NCBI GenBank assembly: GCA_015689685.1
Contig: WVSL01000009.1
Span: 90,545 to 154,544 of the forward strand
Source: Rhodobacterales bacterium HKCCE2091
GTDB lineage: Bacteria; Pseudomonadota; Alphaproteobacteria; Rhodobacterales; Rhodobacteraceae
Length of the DNA stretch: 64,000 bases
Reading direction: 5' to 3'
Shown here piece by piece: positions 1 through 8,807 of this stretch (positions within the stretch are counted from its first letter, which is position 1; each line of letters opens with the position of its first letter). The notes beneath the pieces are model-generated. The model made no database searches. It was not told the origin of the DNA and was given only the letters and a program-made list of their open reading frames with translations. Both the position numbers and the translations under genes were made by a program.

Positions 1-420
1 CCCGGCGATGACGCCGAGGTTGATCTCGGGCTGGCCGAACTTGGCGCTGTCCGCGGCGATGATGAAGTCGCACATCATGGCCAGCTCGCAGCCGCCGCCG
101 AGCGCGTAGCCCGACACCGCCGCGATGATCGGCTTGCGGATGCGCAGGAAGTCCTCCGCCGCGGGGCCGAACAGATCCTCGGTGAAGGCGTCGACGAAGC
201 TCTTGCCGGACATCTCGCGGATGTCGGCGCCGGCGGCGAAGGCCTTCTCGGACCCGGTCAGCACCACCACGCGGACCTTGTCGTTCTCGTCGGCCGACTT
301 CAGCGCGCGGCCCAGTTCCTCCAGCAACTCGGAGCTGAGCGCATTGAGCGCGTCGGGTCGGTTGAGGCGGATGAGCGCGATGTGATCGTCGATCTCGACG
401 ACCAGGTTCTCGTAAGCCAT
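1..420 (-). CDS. Enoyl-CoA hydratase (crotonase family), 3' end outside window
   Basis: The minus-strand frame opens with ATG at 420 and runs off the left edge, so about 140 N-terminal residues are visible of a usual 258 or so. It reads as a crotonase: LNRPDALNALS near residue 19, the oxyanion-hole segment FAAGADI near residue 60, then GYALGGGCELA and QPEINLGVI, which carry the two catalytic glutamates of enoyl-CoA hydratases. The enzyme hydrates trans-2-enoyl-CoA to 3-hydroxyacyl-CoA in beta-oxidation or related CoA pathways. It lies 70 bp downstream of mutM on the same strand and may be cotranscribed. The exact substrate cannot be inferred. Confidence 0.93.
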   Translation of the reverse strand, partial: MAYENLVVEIDDHIALIRLNRPDALNALSSELLEELGRALKSADENDKVRVVVLTGSEKAFAAGADIREMSGKSFVDAFTEDLFGPAAEDFLRIRKPIIAAVSGYALGGGCELAMMCDFIIAADSAKFGQPEINLGVIAG

Positions 421-490
421 GTTGTCCAGGTCCCCTCTGGATTGCGGCCGTCAAGGGCACAGGCTTATCAGCCTGCGTCTCGTGTTCAAG

Positions 491-1342
491 CTATCTTTGG
501 CAGGCCGGGCAGTAAAAGCTCGACCGTGCCGATTGCACGATCCGGCGCACCGTTCCGGTGCATCCGGGGGTGGGGCAGGGCGCGCCTTCGCGGTCGTAGA
601 CGCGGAAGGAATGCTGGAAATACCCCAGTTCGCCGTCGGTCTGGCGGTGGTCGCGCAGGCTGCTTCCGCCCGCCGCGATCGCCTCGGTCAGGACGTCGCG
701 GATCGCGGGCACGAGCCGCGCGATGCGGGCGGCGCTGATCCGCCCGGCCGCGCGCCTGGGCGAGATTCCCGCGCGGTGCAGCGCCTCGGACACGTAGATG
801 TTGCCGAGCCCCGCGACGATCCGCTGGTCGAGCAGCGCGGCCTTCACCGCCGTCCGGCGGCCGTCGAAGGCGCGGACGAGGTAGGGCTCGGAGAACCCGT
901 TCCCGAGCGGCTCCGGCCCGAGCCCGGACAGGAGCCTGTGCGTCTCCACCCGCTCCGTCGGCGCGAGGTCCATCGCGCCGAAGCGGCGGGCGTCGTTGAA
1001 GGTGACGCGCGCGCCGGTCGACAGGTCCATCACGACGTGGTCGTGCTTTTCCGGCAGCGGGTGGCCGTGGTGGAACACGCCCTGCACCTGCCCCGACACC
1101 AGCACCCGCCCCGACATGCCCAGGTGCCAGATCAGCGTCTCGCCGGTCGACAGGTCGGCCAGCAGGTACTTCGACCGCCGCCGCAGCGCCGTGACCCGCG
1201 CGCCGGTCAGCCGTTCGCCCATCCGCTCCGGCAGGGGCCAGCGCAGGTCGGGGCGGCGGATCTCGGCGCGGGTGATGACGGCGCCTTCCATCGCGGGCAG
1301 GAGCCCGCGGCGGACGGTTTCAACTTCGGGCAGTTCGGGCAT
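491..1342 (-). CDS. mutM: Formamidopyrimidine-DNA glycosylase MutM (Fpg)
   Basis: Bifunctional DNA glycosylase/AP lyase that removes 8-oxoguanine and formamidopyrimidines. The 283-residue product starts exactly at [10 protein letters not shown]. The frame stays open 17 codons upstream, but Fpg needs Pro2 as nucleophile and Glu3 as acid, so the start at 1342 is chosen. [14 protein letters not shown] and the C-terminal zinc finger (C-x4-C, spacer, FYCPAC) are all present and the length is normal. Its 5' end overlaps the 3' end of the upstream membrane-protein gene by 23 bp, so the genes are probably cotranscribed. Confidence 0.96.
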   Translation of the reverse strand: MPELPEVETVRRGLLPAMEGAVITRAEIRRPDLRWPLPERMGERLTGARVTALRRRSKYLLADLSTGETLIWHLGMSGRVLVSGQVQGVFHHGHPLPEKHDHVVMDLSTGARVTFNDARRFGAMDLAPTERVETHRLLSGLGPEPLGNGFSEPYLVRAFDGRRTAVKAALLDQRIVAGLGNIYVSEALHRAGISPRRAAGRISAARIARLVPAIRDVLTEAIAAGGSSLRDHRQTDGELGYFQHSFRVYDREGAPCPTPGCTGTVRRIVQSARSSFYCPACQR

Positions 1343-2066
1343 TCGCGGCCAGCTTCCTCTCCGCCAGCGCGACGACATCGTTCGCCCCGGCATAGGATGA
1401 GGAGATAGAGGTCTTCCGCCCGCGCTGAAAGGTCAGGGTGTGACACGAGAACTGCTCGTTCCACGCGATGCCGGTCAGGTTGTCCCAATAGAAGCGCCGG
1501 GCCTTGCCGAAGATGCGCGGCGCGATCAGCACCCGGTCGTCGTAGATGACGTGCGCCCACCTGAGATACCAGCCGAAGCCGAGGCTCAGGACACCGGCGG
1601 CGGCGAAGATCCCGCGCCGGACCGGGCCCATGTCGACCAGCAGCCAGGCCCCCGCGAAGAACAGCAGCGCCATCGCAAGGGTGGCCCAGGTGTTGAATCG
1701 GCGCCCGCCTTCGCGGATGCGCAGGGTGATCCGGCCGTCGGCGCCGACCTCGCCCGCGTCGCGGCCGAGCCGACCGATGGCCGCGATCAGCCCGCCGAGC
1801 GGACCGACGATCAGGATCGCGCCGACGATCTCGAACGCGGCCCCGGCGACGATGCCGTCCGCCGCGAACCCCCGCGCCTCGAGCCACGGCTGCCAGCGCT
1901 GCCAGGTCATGCCGCAGACGAGGAACAGCGCCATGCACCCGGCCGAAAGCGCGAGCCAGAGCCGGACCCGGAAGCCGCCACCGTCCTCGACGGCGGAGGC
2001 ATCGACATCCGGATCGGACGACGGGGTCATCGACCCCTCGGTTGCGACTGTGTGCGTCTCACTCAT
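1320..2066 (-). CDS. Hypothetical membrane protein with PH-like C-terminal region
   Basis: A 248-residue protein of no recognised family. Hydrophobic segments lie near residues 35-53, 72-95, 128-146 and 150-166. They are followed by a soluble tail of the form [10 protein letters not shown]8-W-x2-L-x2-I-x11-LTFQRG. The adjacent upstream gene has a tail of the same layout (YDRDVLIS-x9-W-x2-L-x2-I-x7-LSFRDG), so the two look like diverged paralogues. The tail resembles bacterial PH-like domains that follow membrane spans, but this is a pattern match only. It overlaps mutM by 23 bp and probably forms one transcript with it. Function unknown. Confidence 0.75.
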   Translation of the reverse strand: MSETHTVATEGSMTPSSDPDVDASAVEDGGGFRVRLWLALSAGCMALFLVCGMTWQRWQPWLEARGFAADGIVAGAAFEIVGAILIVGPLGGLIAAIGRLGRDAGEVGADGRITLRIREGGRRFNTWATLAMALLFFAGAWLLVDMGPVRRGIFAAAGVLSLGFGWYLRWAHVIYDDRVLIAPRIFGKARRFYWDNLTGIAWNEQFSCHTLTFQRGRKTSISSSYAGANDVVALAERKLAANARTARS

Positions 2067-2119
2067 GTCCGCAACCTAGATCCGGACTTGGCGGAAAAGA
2101 TGGCGCGCGTTGCCGGGCC

Positions 2120-2806
2120 TCAGACCCGGCTGGCGCGCTGGTTCACGAGGGTCAGGAACTCCGCCATTCCGACGAGGTATTTCGGCACCCGCACCGGTCG
2201 CCCGTCGCGGAAGCTCAGCCGGAAGGTCCCGTGCCCCTCGTCGCGGATATCGAGCAGATCGCCCCAGGACCGTTCGGCGCGCGCCTGCAACACGCTGTTG
2301 GAGATCAGCACGTCGCGGTCGTAGCGAAGTTCGTAGGTGAACACCTGCGCTATGGCGAGGATGGCGCAGGCGACCGCGGCGGGGAGCAGGTAGACCTGCC
2401 ATTCCGGCTCCACCAGGTCGGTGAAGATCACGCCGGCGACCGCAGCGACCGCGAAGGCGACGGTCGAAAGCCGCGTGCCCCAGGTGGTGCGCATCACCGT
2501 GACGCCGAGCGACCGTTCCGCGGGGGCGTTCATCCCCCGCGACGAAAGCGGTGCGATGTTGCGGCGGCCCATCATCTTCGCGGCCGCCGTGCGTTCCACC
2601 CGCTGTCCCGCGGCATCCCTCGGGTCGGAGTAACGTTCCAGCGTGCGCATCCCGGCCCGCACGGCCAACCACGGCAGGACGTAGAACACGAGGACGTAGA
2701 GACAGATCACCGAAAGGATCACGAGGCAGGCGAGCATCACCGCGAGACCCGGACGGTCCAGCACCAGGAAAAGGAGGGCGAGCGACTGGTCCTGCTGGTC
2801 TTTCAT
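2120..2806 (-). CDS. Hypothetical membrane protein, paralogue of the next gene
   Basis: A 228-residue protein with one N-terminal hydrophobic stretch (about residues 22-46), a polar segment, two more hydrophobic stretches (about 112-128 and 135-153), and a C-terminal soluble tail YDRDVLISN...W-x2-L-x2-I...LSFRDGRPVRVP. The tail aligns by eye with that of the downstream gene, from which it is separated by 53 bp. The ATG at 2806 is 85 bp from the ubiE start on the other strand, so this interval holds divergent promoters. No function can be assigned. Confidence 0.75.
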   Translation of the reverse strand: MKDQQDQSLALLFLVLDRPGLAVMLACLVILSVICLYVLVFYVLPWLAVRAGMRTLERYSDPRDAAGQRVERTAAAKMMGRRNIAPLSSRGMNAPAERSLGVTVMRTTWGTRLSTVAFAVAAVAGVIFTDLVEPEWQVYLLPAAVACAILAIAQVFTYELRYDRDVLISNSVLQARAERSWGDLLDIRDEGHGTFRLSFRDGRPVRVPKYLVGMAEFLTLVNQRASRV

Positions 2807-2891
2807 TCCATGTCCTCGACTGCCGGGTCGGTGCGTTTGTGTCCGTGGGGATTTGCCTGTATCCGGATTGCGAAATTAGTTGGGCAGGCCG

Positions 2892-3641
2892 ATGGCAGAC
2901 GACAGCAAGACCACGCATTTCGGCTACCAGGACATCCCGGAAGACGAGAAGGCGGGCCGTGTCCACGGCGTCTTTTCCAGCGTCGCAAGCCGCTACGACC
3001 TGATGAACGACGTGATGAGCGCGGGCATCCACCGGGTCTGGAAGGACGCGATGATGGACTGGCTCGCGCCGCGGAACGGGCAGCGGCTGCTCGACGTCGC
3101 GGGCGGGACCGGCGACATCGCGTTCCGCTTCCTCAAGCGCGCGCCCGGGGCGAGCGCCACCGTGCTCGACATGACCGAGGGGATGCTGGTCGAGGGCCGC
3201 AAGCGGGCCGAGGCCGAGGCGATGGCCGACCGGCTGGACTGGATCGTCGGCGACGCGATGGCGCTGCCGTTCGAGCCGAACACCTTCGACGTCTACACGA
3301 TCAGCTTCGGGATCCGGAACGTTACCCGCATCGCCGATGCGCTGTCCGAGGCCTTCCGCGTCCTGCGGCCCGGCGGGCGGCTGATGGTGCTGGAGTTCTC
3401 GCAACTGCCGAACGCGGGGCTTCAGCGGCTCTACGATCTCTATTCCTTCAACGTCATCCCGCGCATGGGGCAGGCCATCGCGGGCGACCGGGACAGCTAC
3501 CAGTACCTCGTGGAATCGATCCGCCGCTTCCCCGACCAGGAAAGCTTCGCCGGGATGATCCGCGACGCCGGGTTCGAGCAGGTGAGCTACCGCAACCTCA
3601 GCTTCGGGGTCGCGGCGCTGCATTCGGGCTGGAAGATCTGA
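2892..3641 (+). CDS. ubiE: UbiE C-methyltransferase (ubiquinone biosynthesis)
   Basis: SAM-dependent methyltransferase that C-methylates the benzoquinol ring in ubiquinone synthesis (and demethylmenaquinone where menaquinone is made). The 249-residue product is family-sized (E. coli 251). It shows [11 protein letters not shown] at the N-terminus, [17 protein letters not shown] motif I ([14 protein letters not shown], about residues 64-77), FGIRNV and the C-terminal [15 protein letters not shown] at 2892 is preferred over an in-frame TTG at 2880 because it gives the usual MADD start. The stop is 4 bp before ubiB, so the two are cotranscribed. Confidence 0.96.
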   Translation: MADDSKTTHFGYQDIPEDEKAGRVHGVFSSVASRYDLMNDVMSAGIHRVWKDAMMDWLAPRNGQRLLDVAGGTGDIAFRFLKRAPGASATVLDMTEGMLVEGRKRAEAEAMADRLDWIVGDAMALPFEPNTFDVYTISFGIRNVTRIADALSEAFRVLRPGGRLMVLEFSQLPNAGLQRLYDLYSFNVIPRMGQAIAGDRDSYQYLVESIRRFPDQESFAGMIRDAGFEQVSYRNLSFGVAALHSGWKI

Positions 3642-3645
3642 ACCG

Positions 3646-5175
3646 ATGCGCGGCCCGCACAACATCTGGCGCGTGATCCGCACCGGGGCGACCTTCACCC
3701 GCACCGGCGCGATGGGCGTCGCGCTGGAGGCGATGGCCGCGCCGCCCGCGCTCCGGGTCGCGGCGCGGATCCTCGGCACGCCCTTCGCCTGGCTCGGCCT
3801 GAAGGGCGACACGAACCTGCCGCCGGTCACCCGGGCGCTGACGGCGCTCGGACCCGCCTACATCAAGTTCGGCCAGATCCTGTCCACCCGGCCCGACGTG
3901 GTGGGCCCGGACCTGGCGATGCAGCTTCGGGTGCTGCAGGACAAGCTGCCGCCCTTCCCCACGGCCGAGGCGCGGCGGGTGGTGGCCCATGATCTGGACC
4001 ACCCGACCGACGAGCTGTTCTCGGAGTTCTCCGATCCCGTCGCCGCCGCGTCCATCGCGCAGGTTCATCACGCGCGTCTTGCCGGCGACGGCCGCGAGGT
4101 CGCGGTCAAGGTGCTGCGGCCGGGTATCGGCCGGGCCTTCCGCAAGGACATCGACGCCTTCTACCTCATCGCCTGGCTGGTGGAGAACCTCGCGCCCGGT
4201 GCCCGGCGCCTGCGCCCGCGGGATGTCGTCGCCCATTTCGAGAGCGTCGTGATGCGGGAGCTCGACCTGAGGATCGAAGCCGCCGCCGCCGGGGAGTTCG
4301 CGTCGAACACGGCGGGCGACGAGGGCTGGTTCGTGCCGCAGGTCGAATGGTTCCTGTCCTCGCGGCAGGTGCTGACACTGGGCTGGGCCGCGGGCGTTCC
4401 GTTCGGTGACACCGATGCCATCGACGCTGCCGGGTTCGACCGGAAGGCGCTGGCCGCGCGGACGTTGCAGATGTTCCTGCGCCACGCGCTCCGCGACGGG
4501 TATTTCCACGCCGACATGCACCAGGGAAACCTCAAGGTCGGGCCGAACGGCGAGATCGTGGCGCTGGACTTCGGGATCATGGGCCGGCTCGACGACTACA
4601 CCCGCCGCGTCTACGCCGAGATCCTGATGGGGTTCATCCGCAAGGACTACAAGCGCGTCGCCGAGGTGCATTTCGAGGCTGGGTACGTGCCCGCCGACCG
4701 CGACGTGGACGAGTTCGCGCAGGCGTTGCGGTCCGTGGGGGAGCCGATCTTCGGCATGGACGCCAGCCGGATCTCGATGGCGCGGCTGCTGTCCTACCTG
4801 TTCGACGTGACCGAGCAGTTCGGGATGGAAACCCGGACGGAGCTGATCCTGTTGCAGCGGACGATGGTGGTGGTCGAGGGTGTCGCGCGCTCGCTCGACC
4901 CGAACATCAACATCTGGCACGTCGCCCGGCCGGTGGTTGAGGATTACATCAGCCGCAACATCGGCCCCAAGGCGGTGGTGACAGACCTCGTCCGGACCGC
5001 GCGGGTGCTGGCCCGCTTCGGCCCGCGACTGCCTCAACTGGCCGAGGCCGCGCTGATCGCCCAGACCGCGCCGAGAGAGCGCGACCGCGGCGGCCGACGC
5101 CGCGACCGGGTGGTCTACGGCTTCGGCGGCCTCGTCATCGGTGCGCTGCTCGTGCTCGCGGGCTCGATGCTCTGA
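3646..5175 (+). CDS. ubiB: UbiB ABC1/ADCK-type atypical kinase for ubiquinone biosynthesis
   Basis: A 509-residue UbiB-family protein needed for ubiquinone synthesis, probably as an ATPase acting on membrane-bound intermediates or the Ubi complex. Diagnostic motifs are YIKFGQILSTRPD (KxGQ), the Ala-rich loop AAASIAQVHHA in place of a glycine-rich loop, VAVKVLRPG with the ATP-binding lysine, HADMHQGNL and the metal-binding DFG (DFGIMGRL). The last about 25 residues form a membrane anchor. It follows ubiE by 4 bp. In many Rhodobacterales coaBC comes next. Here a 416-bp gap and the flagellar island follow. Confidence 0.95.
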   Translation: MRGPHNIWRVIRTGATFTRTGAMGVALEAMAAPPALRVAARILGTPFAWLGLKGDTNLPPVTRALTALGPAYIKFGQILSTRPDVVGPDLAMQLRVLQDKLPPFPTAEARRVVAHDLDHPTDELFSEFSDPVAAASIAQVHHARLAGDGREVAVKVLRPGIGRAFRKDIDAFYLIAWLVENLAPGARRLRPRDVVAHFESVVMRELDLRIEAAAAGEFASNTAGDEGWFVPQVEWFLSSRQVLTLGWAAGVPFGDTDAIDAAGFDRKALAARTLQMFLRHALRDGYFHADMHQGNLKVGPNGEIVALDFGIMGRLDDYTRRVYAEILMGFIRKDYKRVAEVHFEAGYVPADRDVDEFAQALRSVGEPIFGMDASRISMARLLSYLFDVTEQFGMETRTELILLQRTMVVVEGVARSLDPNINIWHVARPVVEDYISRNIGPKAVVTDLVRTARVLARFGPRLPQLAEAALIAQTAPRERDRGGRRRDRVVYGFGGLVIGALLVLAGSML

Positions 5176-5591
5176 CGCGACGGTATTCGGGCTGACCGCC
5201 TGGCATGGCCCTGGGGCGGGATCCGCAGACTGTTCCCAGCCGCTTCGGTCGCATCACCACGGGAAACGTTTGGGGGAAGCGCGGTCGTGCTGCGAGCGCT
5301 CTGTGCCGCATCTGGGCCTTGGCGAACGCCAATGTAGAGTCGCGCGATTCAACCCTCGGAACATCGATTCATTCCAAGGAATCTGAACGGCCGAATGTGA
5401 CGCGGACTGTCGTGAAGTCGTTTCCGCGAGATCTGAGGACCGTCGCACACGGCGGCGTCTTCCGGGGCACCCACGGCCAGCAATAAAACTCTTGGACAAA
5501 CTGCGGTCTCCGACCGCGCGGCGAGCCAAATGCCGGTCAATCGCCACAACCCTATTTCCGCACCGTACCGTCACCCGATTCAGCCAAGGGG
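5176..5591 (+). other. 416-bp convergent intergenic region without a recognisable gene
   Basis: This stretch lies between the 3' ends of ubiB (+) and flgD (-). It contains short open frames, but none has recognisable composition, a ribosome-binding site or a motif. Part of it (about 5360-5580) is less GC-rich than its neighbours. The only structured element noted is the hairpin at 5503-5517, listed separately. It marks the junction between the housekeeping block and the flagellar island. Confidence 0.6.
5503..5517 (-). terminator. Possible intrinsic terminator of the fliK-flgD unit
   Basis: GCGGTC and GACCGC form a perfect 6-bp stem with a 3-nt loop. Read on the minus strand, the hairpin is followed by AGTTTG and, further on, TTTTATT. 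It lies about 75 nt past the flgD stop. The stem is short and the T-tract imperfect, so this is tentative. Confidence 0.35.
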
Positions 5592-6278
5592 TCAGCCGCC
5601 CCCGTCCGCAGTCACGGGATCCCGCACGCCAAGGACGTCGGACGCCGAGACCTGCTGACCCCCGGCAAGCGTCAGCCACGTTTCGTTCCCGCGCATGAAC
5701 GCTTCCTCGACGCGCGCGTAGATCGTCGCGTCCACGGTCTCCAGCGGTTCCTGCCCGCGGAACGTGTCGAACGCGATCTGGTAGGTGCCGGTCGGCAGCG
5801 GCGTGCCGTCGTTGCCGAGGCCGGTCCAGACCAGGGCCTCGTCTGTGACCGGAACCTCGATACGCTGGACCTCGATGCCCGAGGCGTTGGTGACCACCAT
5901 CTGCATCCTGTCGGCACGGTCCGGCGGGTCGGCGGCCAGCGTCACGGGCTGGCCGGAGAATTCGACCGGCACCTGCGCGCGCGCGTCCATCCCGATCCAG
6001 CCGGCAAGCTGGCCCATGCCGAACAGCGACAGGTTCGTCTGGAGTTCCCCGAGTATCGTGTTCGTCCGCACCTGCTGTTCGACCCCCGAAAAGGTCGCGA
6101 GCTGGGTCGCGAAATCGGTCGAGTCCATCGGGTTCAGCGGATCCTGGTTTTCGAGTTGCGTGGTCAGCAGGTGGAGGAACGTCTCGAAATCCGAGGTGAT
6201 GATGGACGCATCGTTCGACGAGGTCGCCGGGGCAGTTGCGGCGGCGGGGCTGTAGGGCGAAGCGGCTTCGATACTCAT
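5592..6278 (-). CDS. flgD: Flagellar hook capping protein FlgD
   Basis: Hook-cap scaffold that promotes FlgE assembly and leaves once the hook is complete. The 228-residue product has the signature N-terminal region FETFLHLLTTQLENQDPLNPMDSTDF at about residues 30-55, with the conserved Q-x-x-x-Q-D-P-L pattern, then TQLATFSGVEQQ. The C-terminal half fits the FlgD Ig/tudor region (TYQIAFDTF near residue 172). It follows fliK with a 15-bp gap, an order common in flagellar operons since FliK and FlgD both act in hook building. Confidence 0.94.
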   Translation of the reverse strand: MSIEAASPYSPAAATAPATSSNDASIITSDFETFLHLLTTQLENQDPLNPMDSTDFATQLATFSGVEQQVRTNTILGELQTNLSLFGMGQLAGWIGMDARAQVPVEFSGQPVTLAADPPDRADRMQMVVTNASGIEVQRIEVPVTDEALVWTGLGNDGTPLPTGTYQIAFDTFRGQEPLETVDATIYARVEEAFMRGNETWLTLAGGQQVSASDVLGVRDPVTADGGG

Positions 6279-6293
6279 TGGGCGATCCCGTGT

Positions 6294-7841
6294 TCAGAGG
6301 CGAAGATCCAGCGCGCCGCGATGGGCGCTGGCGATGCGGGCGGGCTGCGGCGCGGGGCCGTCGAATCCGGCTGCGGGCCCGTTGACCCGGGCCTGCTGTT
6401 CCGACCCCCGCCCGGCTCCGTCCCCGCCGGGTTCACCGGCGAAACTGAAGCTGGTGTTTGCGAGGCCCTCCCGCTGGAACTCGGCGTTCAGCATCGCGGC
6501 ATGACGGCGCAGGAGGTCCAGGGTTTCCTGCCGTTCCGCCGTGATCGTCAGGGCCAGCCCGCCGGCGGTCTCGGTCACGATCATCCGGACCCGGCCAAGC
6601 TCGGGCGGATCGAGGGCGACCTCGGTGCCCCGGTCGGTAACGATCACACCATCCGCACGCGGCAGAGCGGCGGCGATCTGGCCGGTAGCGGCCTGGGCGA
6701 TCTGCGCGGGCGCCGCGCCGGGCGCGGTGGAGGCGATCGGGGTGCTCGCGTGGAGCGGTGCGAGGGTGAGAACGTCATCGATCGCCGCCTCGGCTTCGAC
6801 CTGCGATGCCGACTGGACGGCTGTTTGTCCACCAGCGACGGCCGCTACGTTCTGGACCGCAGAGACCGAAGCATTACCGGAGGCGGGGCGTTCCGGTCGC
6901 GACGCGCTGTCCGGGCGGTCACGCGACGTGATCTGTTCCGGCTCCATGTCCGCCTGCAGGTCCATGTCGGTTTCCGGATCGTCGATCTCCGGTTCGACCA
7001 ATCGATCCGGTGGCGAGGCAGTGCGAACGGCAATCTTTTCCTCGGCGCCGTCACCAGCCGTCGGGACACGGTTTCCGGAGTTCACTGGGTTCACGCGGAC
7101 CTCAGTGGGAAGATCCGCCGCATCGTCGACCTCCGCGGGCTGGATCGTCGCGGTCGGAGTGGCTGGACGCGTATCGACCAACGGCACCCGATCGGATTTC
7201 GGCACGTCATCTCCAAGGTTCCCGGCGTCAGCTTGTTCGGACGTGAGGACATTGGTGCCTGGTAGAACGATCCGGGGTTCGGTCCGCTCCCCACCAGCAA
7301 CTTCCTGGCGTTCGCCGCTGGCGGGCGTCACCAGGACCGATTGCAGGGATCGGTCCTGAGCCGGGAGCGACCGCGTTTCGGTGGATGTTTCGGAGCGTAC
7401 CCGTGGGGTGCTCACATCAACCCCGACAGCCTGCCGGTTCGGGTCGGTTCCCGGAGACGCCGCGATGACGGGTTCCCCGCCCTCGATAGATGGTGTGACC
7501 GGGGCGGATGGAACAGCGGGCGCTTCGCCGGCATCCAGAGTGCTGGCGGAGAGGAGCCGGAACGTCTGGATTTCGGGGGTGGTGTCGCCGTGTGTTCCAG
7601 CAACGGAGGCGGGGTCGTCGGACGGGGTGGAGTCCTCTGCCCGCTCGGATTCCGGCCGGTTGTGGCGCGGCTCGCCCTCCCGGGCCACCGGGTTGGTCCC
7701 GCCCAGCGACTCGCGAGCGGGTTCGCTGGCCAGCGCCGCGAAAGCGCCATCGCGGTCGCCGGTGTCGCGCGCGGTCGGCCCGGCGGGCCGGTTGGGTGCA
7801 TTCGCCGCCTGCGGCGCAATGAATGGCAGGAGCTCTGGCAT
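6294..7841 (-). CDS. fliK: Flagellar hook-length control protein FliK
   Basis: Secreted molecular ruler that sets hook length and triggers the export specificity switch through FlhB. The 515-residue protein has a long, low-complexity, Pro/Ala/Ser/Glu-rich N-terminal region and a conserved C-terminal domain from about residue 385. That domain contains TEVALDPPELGRVRMIV and RQETLDLLRRHAAMLNAEF, the usual FliK_C signature (L-x-P-x-x-L-G-x-V). The ATG at 7841 faces the divergent flgJ-like gene across 120 bp that hold a CtrA-like dyad. Confidence 0.93.
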   Translation of the reverse strand: MPELLPFIAPQAANAPNRPAGPTARDTGDRDGAFAALASEPARESLGGTNPVAREGEPRHNRPESERAEDSTPSDDPASVAGTHGDTTPEIQTFRLLSASTLDAGEAPAVPSAPVTPSIEGGEPVIAASPGTDPNRQAVGVDVSTPRVRSETSTETRSLPAQDRSLQSVLVTPASGERQEVAGGERTEPRIVLPGTNVLTSEQADAGNLGDDVPKSDRVPLVDTRPATPTATIQPAEVDDAADLPTEVRVNPVNSGNRVPTAGDGAEEKIAVRTASPPDRLVEPEIDDPETDMDLQADMEPEQITSRDRPDSASRPERPASGNASVSAVQNVAAVAGGQTAVQSASQVEAEAAIDDVLTLAPLHASTPIASTAPGAAPAQIAQAATGQIAAALPRADGVIVTDRGTEVALDPPELGRVRMIVTETAGGLALTITAERQETLDLLRRHAAMLNAEFQREGLANTSFSFAGEPGGDGAGRGSEQQARVNGPAAGFDGPAPQPARIASAHRGALDLRL

Positions 7842-7896
7842 GGCCGGCCGGTTCCTCGTGACTTCTGTCAGGTGCGCTTGGCTTAGCGGCCCGGTC

Positions 7897-7911
7897 TTAC
7901 CGAATATTTAC
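7897..7911. promoter_or_regulatory. Weak CtrA-like dyad between fliK and flgJ(N)
   Basis: The sequence TTAC-N7-TTAC matches the CtrA dyad TTAA-N7-TTAA at 6 of 8 positions. It is centred between two divergent flagellar units, about 56 bp from the fliK start and 51 bp from the flgJ start. It is the weakest of five similarly placed sites. Confidence 0.35.
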
Positions 7912-7961
7912 CCGTGGTCGCGAATGATCCCGCCGAAATAGGTTGAATTGCGAGAATCGCG

Positions 7962-8294
7962 ATGACGGATCTTCCGGGTCTCGACGCCCCGATCACCGCC
8001 CCGCCCACCGACCGGCCCTCACCGCCGGTGGCTGCGGCTATCCCCGGCCCGGAAACCGACGCGCTCCGCGCCGCCGCGCGGGAACTGGAAGCCGCGTTCC
8101 TGTCGGAAATGCTGAAACAGGCCGGCTTCGGGGAGGCCCGCGGGGCCTTCGGCGGGGGCGTTGGCGAACAGCAGTTCGCGTCGCTCCTGCGTGACCAGCA
8201 TGCCCACGCGATGGCGGACGCGGGCGGAATCGGGCTGGCGGAACAGATCTTCAGGGCGCTCGCCGCGCGCCAGGCACAGGAGCAGACCCAATGA
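7962..8294 (+). CDS. flgJ: Rod-binding protein (FlgJ N-terminal domain only)
   Basis: A 110-residue protein corresponding to the rod-binding N-terminal half of FlgJ. AARELEAAFLSEMLKQAGF at about residues 37-55 is the typical core. It is followed by GEQQFASLLRDQHAHAMADAGGIGLAEQIFRAL, which matches the family pattern Y-x-x-M-x-D-x-x-x-x-x-x-A-x-x-G-G-x-G-L-A. The peptidoglycan hydrolase domain of enterobacterial FlgJ is absent. A separate sltF gene in the same island can supply that activity. The stop overlaps the next start by 4 bp (ATGA). Confidence 0.9.
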   Translation: MTDLPGLDAPITAPPTDRPSPPVAAAIPGPETDALRAAARELEAAFLSEMLKQAGFGEARGAFGGGVGEQQFASLLRDQHAHAMADAGGIGLAEQIFRALAARQAQEQTQ

Positions 8295-8626
8295 CCGGAC
8301 CCCGAACCGCAGCAGCGATCGAAGACGTTCTCGCCCGCCAGGCGGAATGTCTCAAGGCGGGGGACCTCGACGGTGCGACCGCGCTGACCCCGCGCCTCGA
8401 ACGCCTGGCCAGGTCGATCGGTACGGGCGCCGACGCCGGTTCACTTCGTGCGATCCGGGACCGGGCCGCGCGTAACGAGACACTGATCGAGGCGGCGCGC
8501 GCGGGTGTGACCGCGGCGCGGCGGGCGATCGAGGGTAGCCGGGACGGCGGCTTCGAAGGCTACGATTCGATGGGCCGGCCCACGCGTATCGCACCCGAGG
8601 CGCCCGGCAGCTGGCTTCGGCGCTGA
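8291..8626 (+). CDS. FlgN-like flagellar protein
   Basis: A 111-residue, mostly helical protein (RAIRDRAARNETLIEAARAGVTAARRAIEG) ending in GFEGYDSMGRPTRIA. A YD-x-x-GR-like C-terminal motif after a coiled-coil region is typical of alphaproteobacterial proteins annotated FlgN, the export chaperone for hook-associated proteins FlgK and FlgL. The match is by layout and motif, so the assignment is moderate. It is coupled to flgJ by ATGA and is the last gene before flagellin. Confidence 0.65.
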   Translation: MTGPRTAAAIEDVLARQAECLKAGDLDGATALTPRLERLARSIGTGADAGSLRAIRDRAARNETLIEAARAGVTAARRAIEGSRDGGFEGYDSMGRPTRIAPEAPGSWLRR

Positions 8627-8681
8627 ACGGAAACCCGGGCTTAACCAGTTCCGACCAAAGAGTCCCGAACCGGCCGTCGCG

Positions 8682-8696
8682 TTAAGTCACCGTTCA
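8682..8696. promoter_or_regulatory. Candidate CtrA site upstream of flagellin
   Basis: TTAA-N7-TTCA matches the CtrA dyad at 7 of 8 positions and sits about 160 bp upstream of the flagellin ATG. The same TTAA-N7-TTCA variant occurs upstream of motB. The distance implies a leader transcript of roughly 100 nt or more, which fits a flagellin mRNA controlled by FlbT. Confidence 0.4.
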
Positions 8697-8787
8697 GACT
8701 TTCGGCGCAAGTGTCGCCCCGCACCGGCAAGGTGGCGTGACCCTCGAACAGCGAGAGTTGCAGACGTCAGAACGGCGACTTCCCAGT

Positions 8788-8807
8788 CGTCCGGGAAATT
8801 CCGGACG
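8788..8807 (+). promoter_or_regulatory. Hairpin in the presumed flagellin mRNA leader
   Basis: CGTCCGG and CCGGACG form a perfect 7-bp stem with a 6-nt loop (GAAATT), 50 nt upstream of the flagellin ATG and 37 nt before its Shine-Dalgarno. In Caulobacter, FlbT acts through the flagellin 5' untranslated region, and flbT lies just downstream here. A role as FlbT target is inference. Confidence 0.4.

Noticed and set aside
2042..3676. A 544-codon plus-strand frame overlapping ubiE
   Set aside because: It crosses two opposite-strand membrane protein genes and shares DNA with ubiE in another frame. The composition is Arg/Pro/Ala-rich with no motif.
5176..5591. Small genes in the ubiB-flgD gap
   Set aside because: The several 65-140-codon frames overlap each other on both strands and lack recognisable motifs or ribosome-binding sites.
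8641..8720. A sigma-28-like promoter (TAAG, spacer, CGGCGCAA) before flagellin
   Set aside because: The -10 part matches GCCGATAA poorly, and the CtrA-like dyad over the same bases explains the conservation better.
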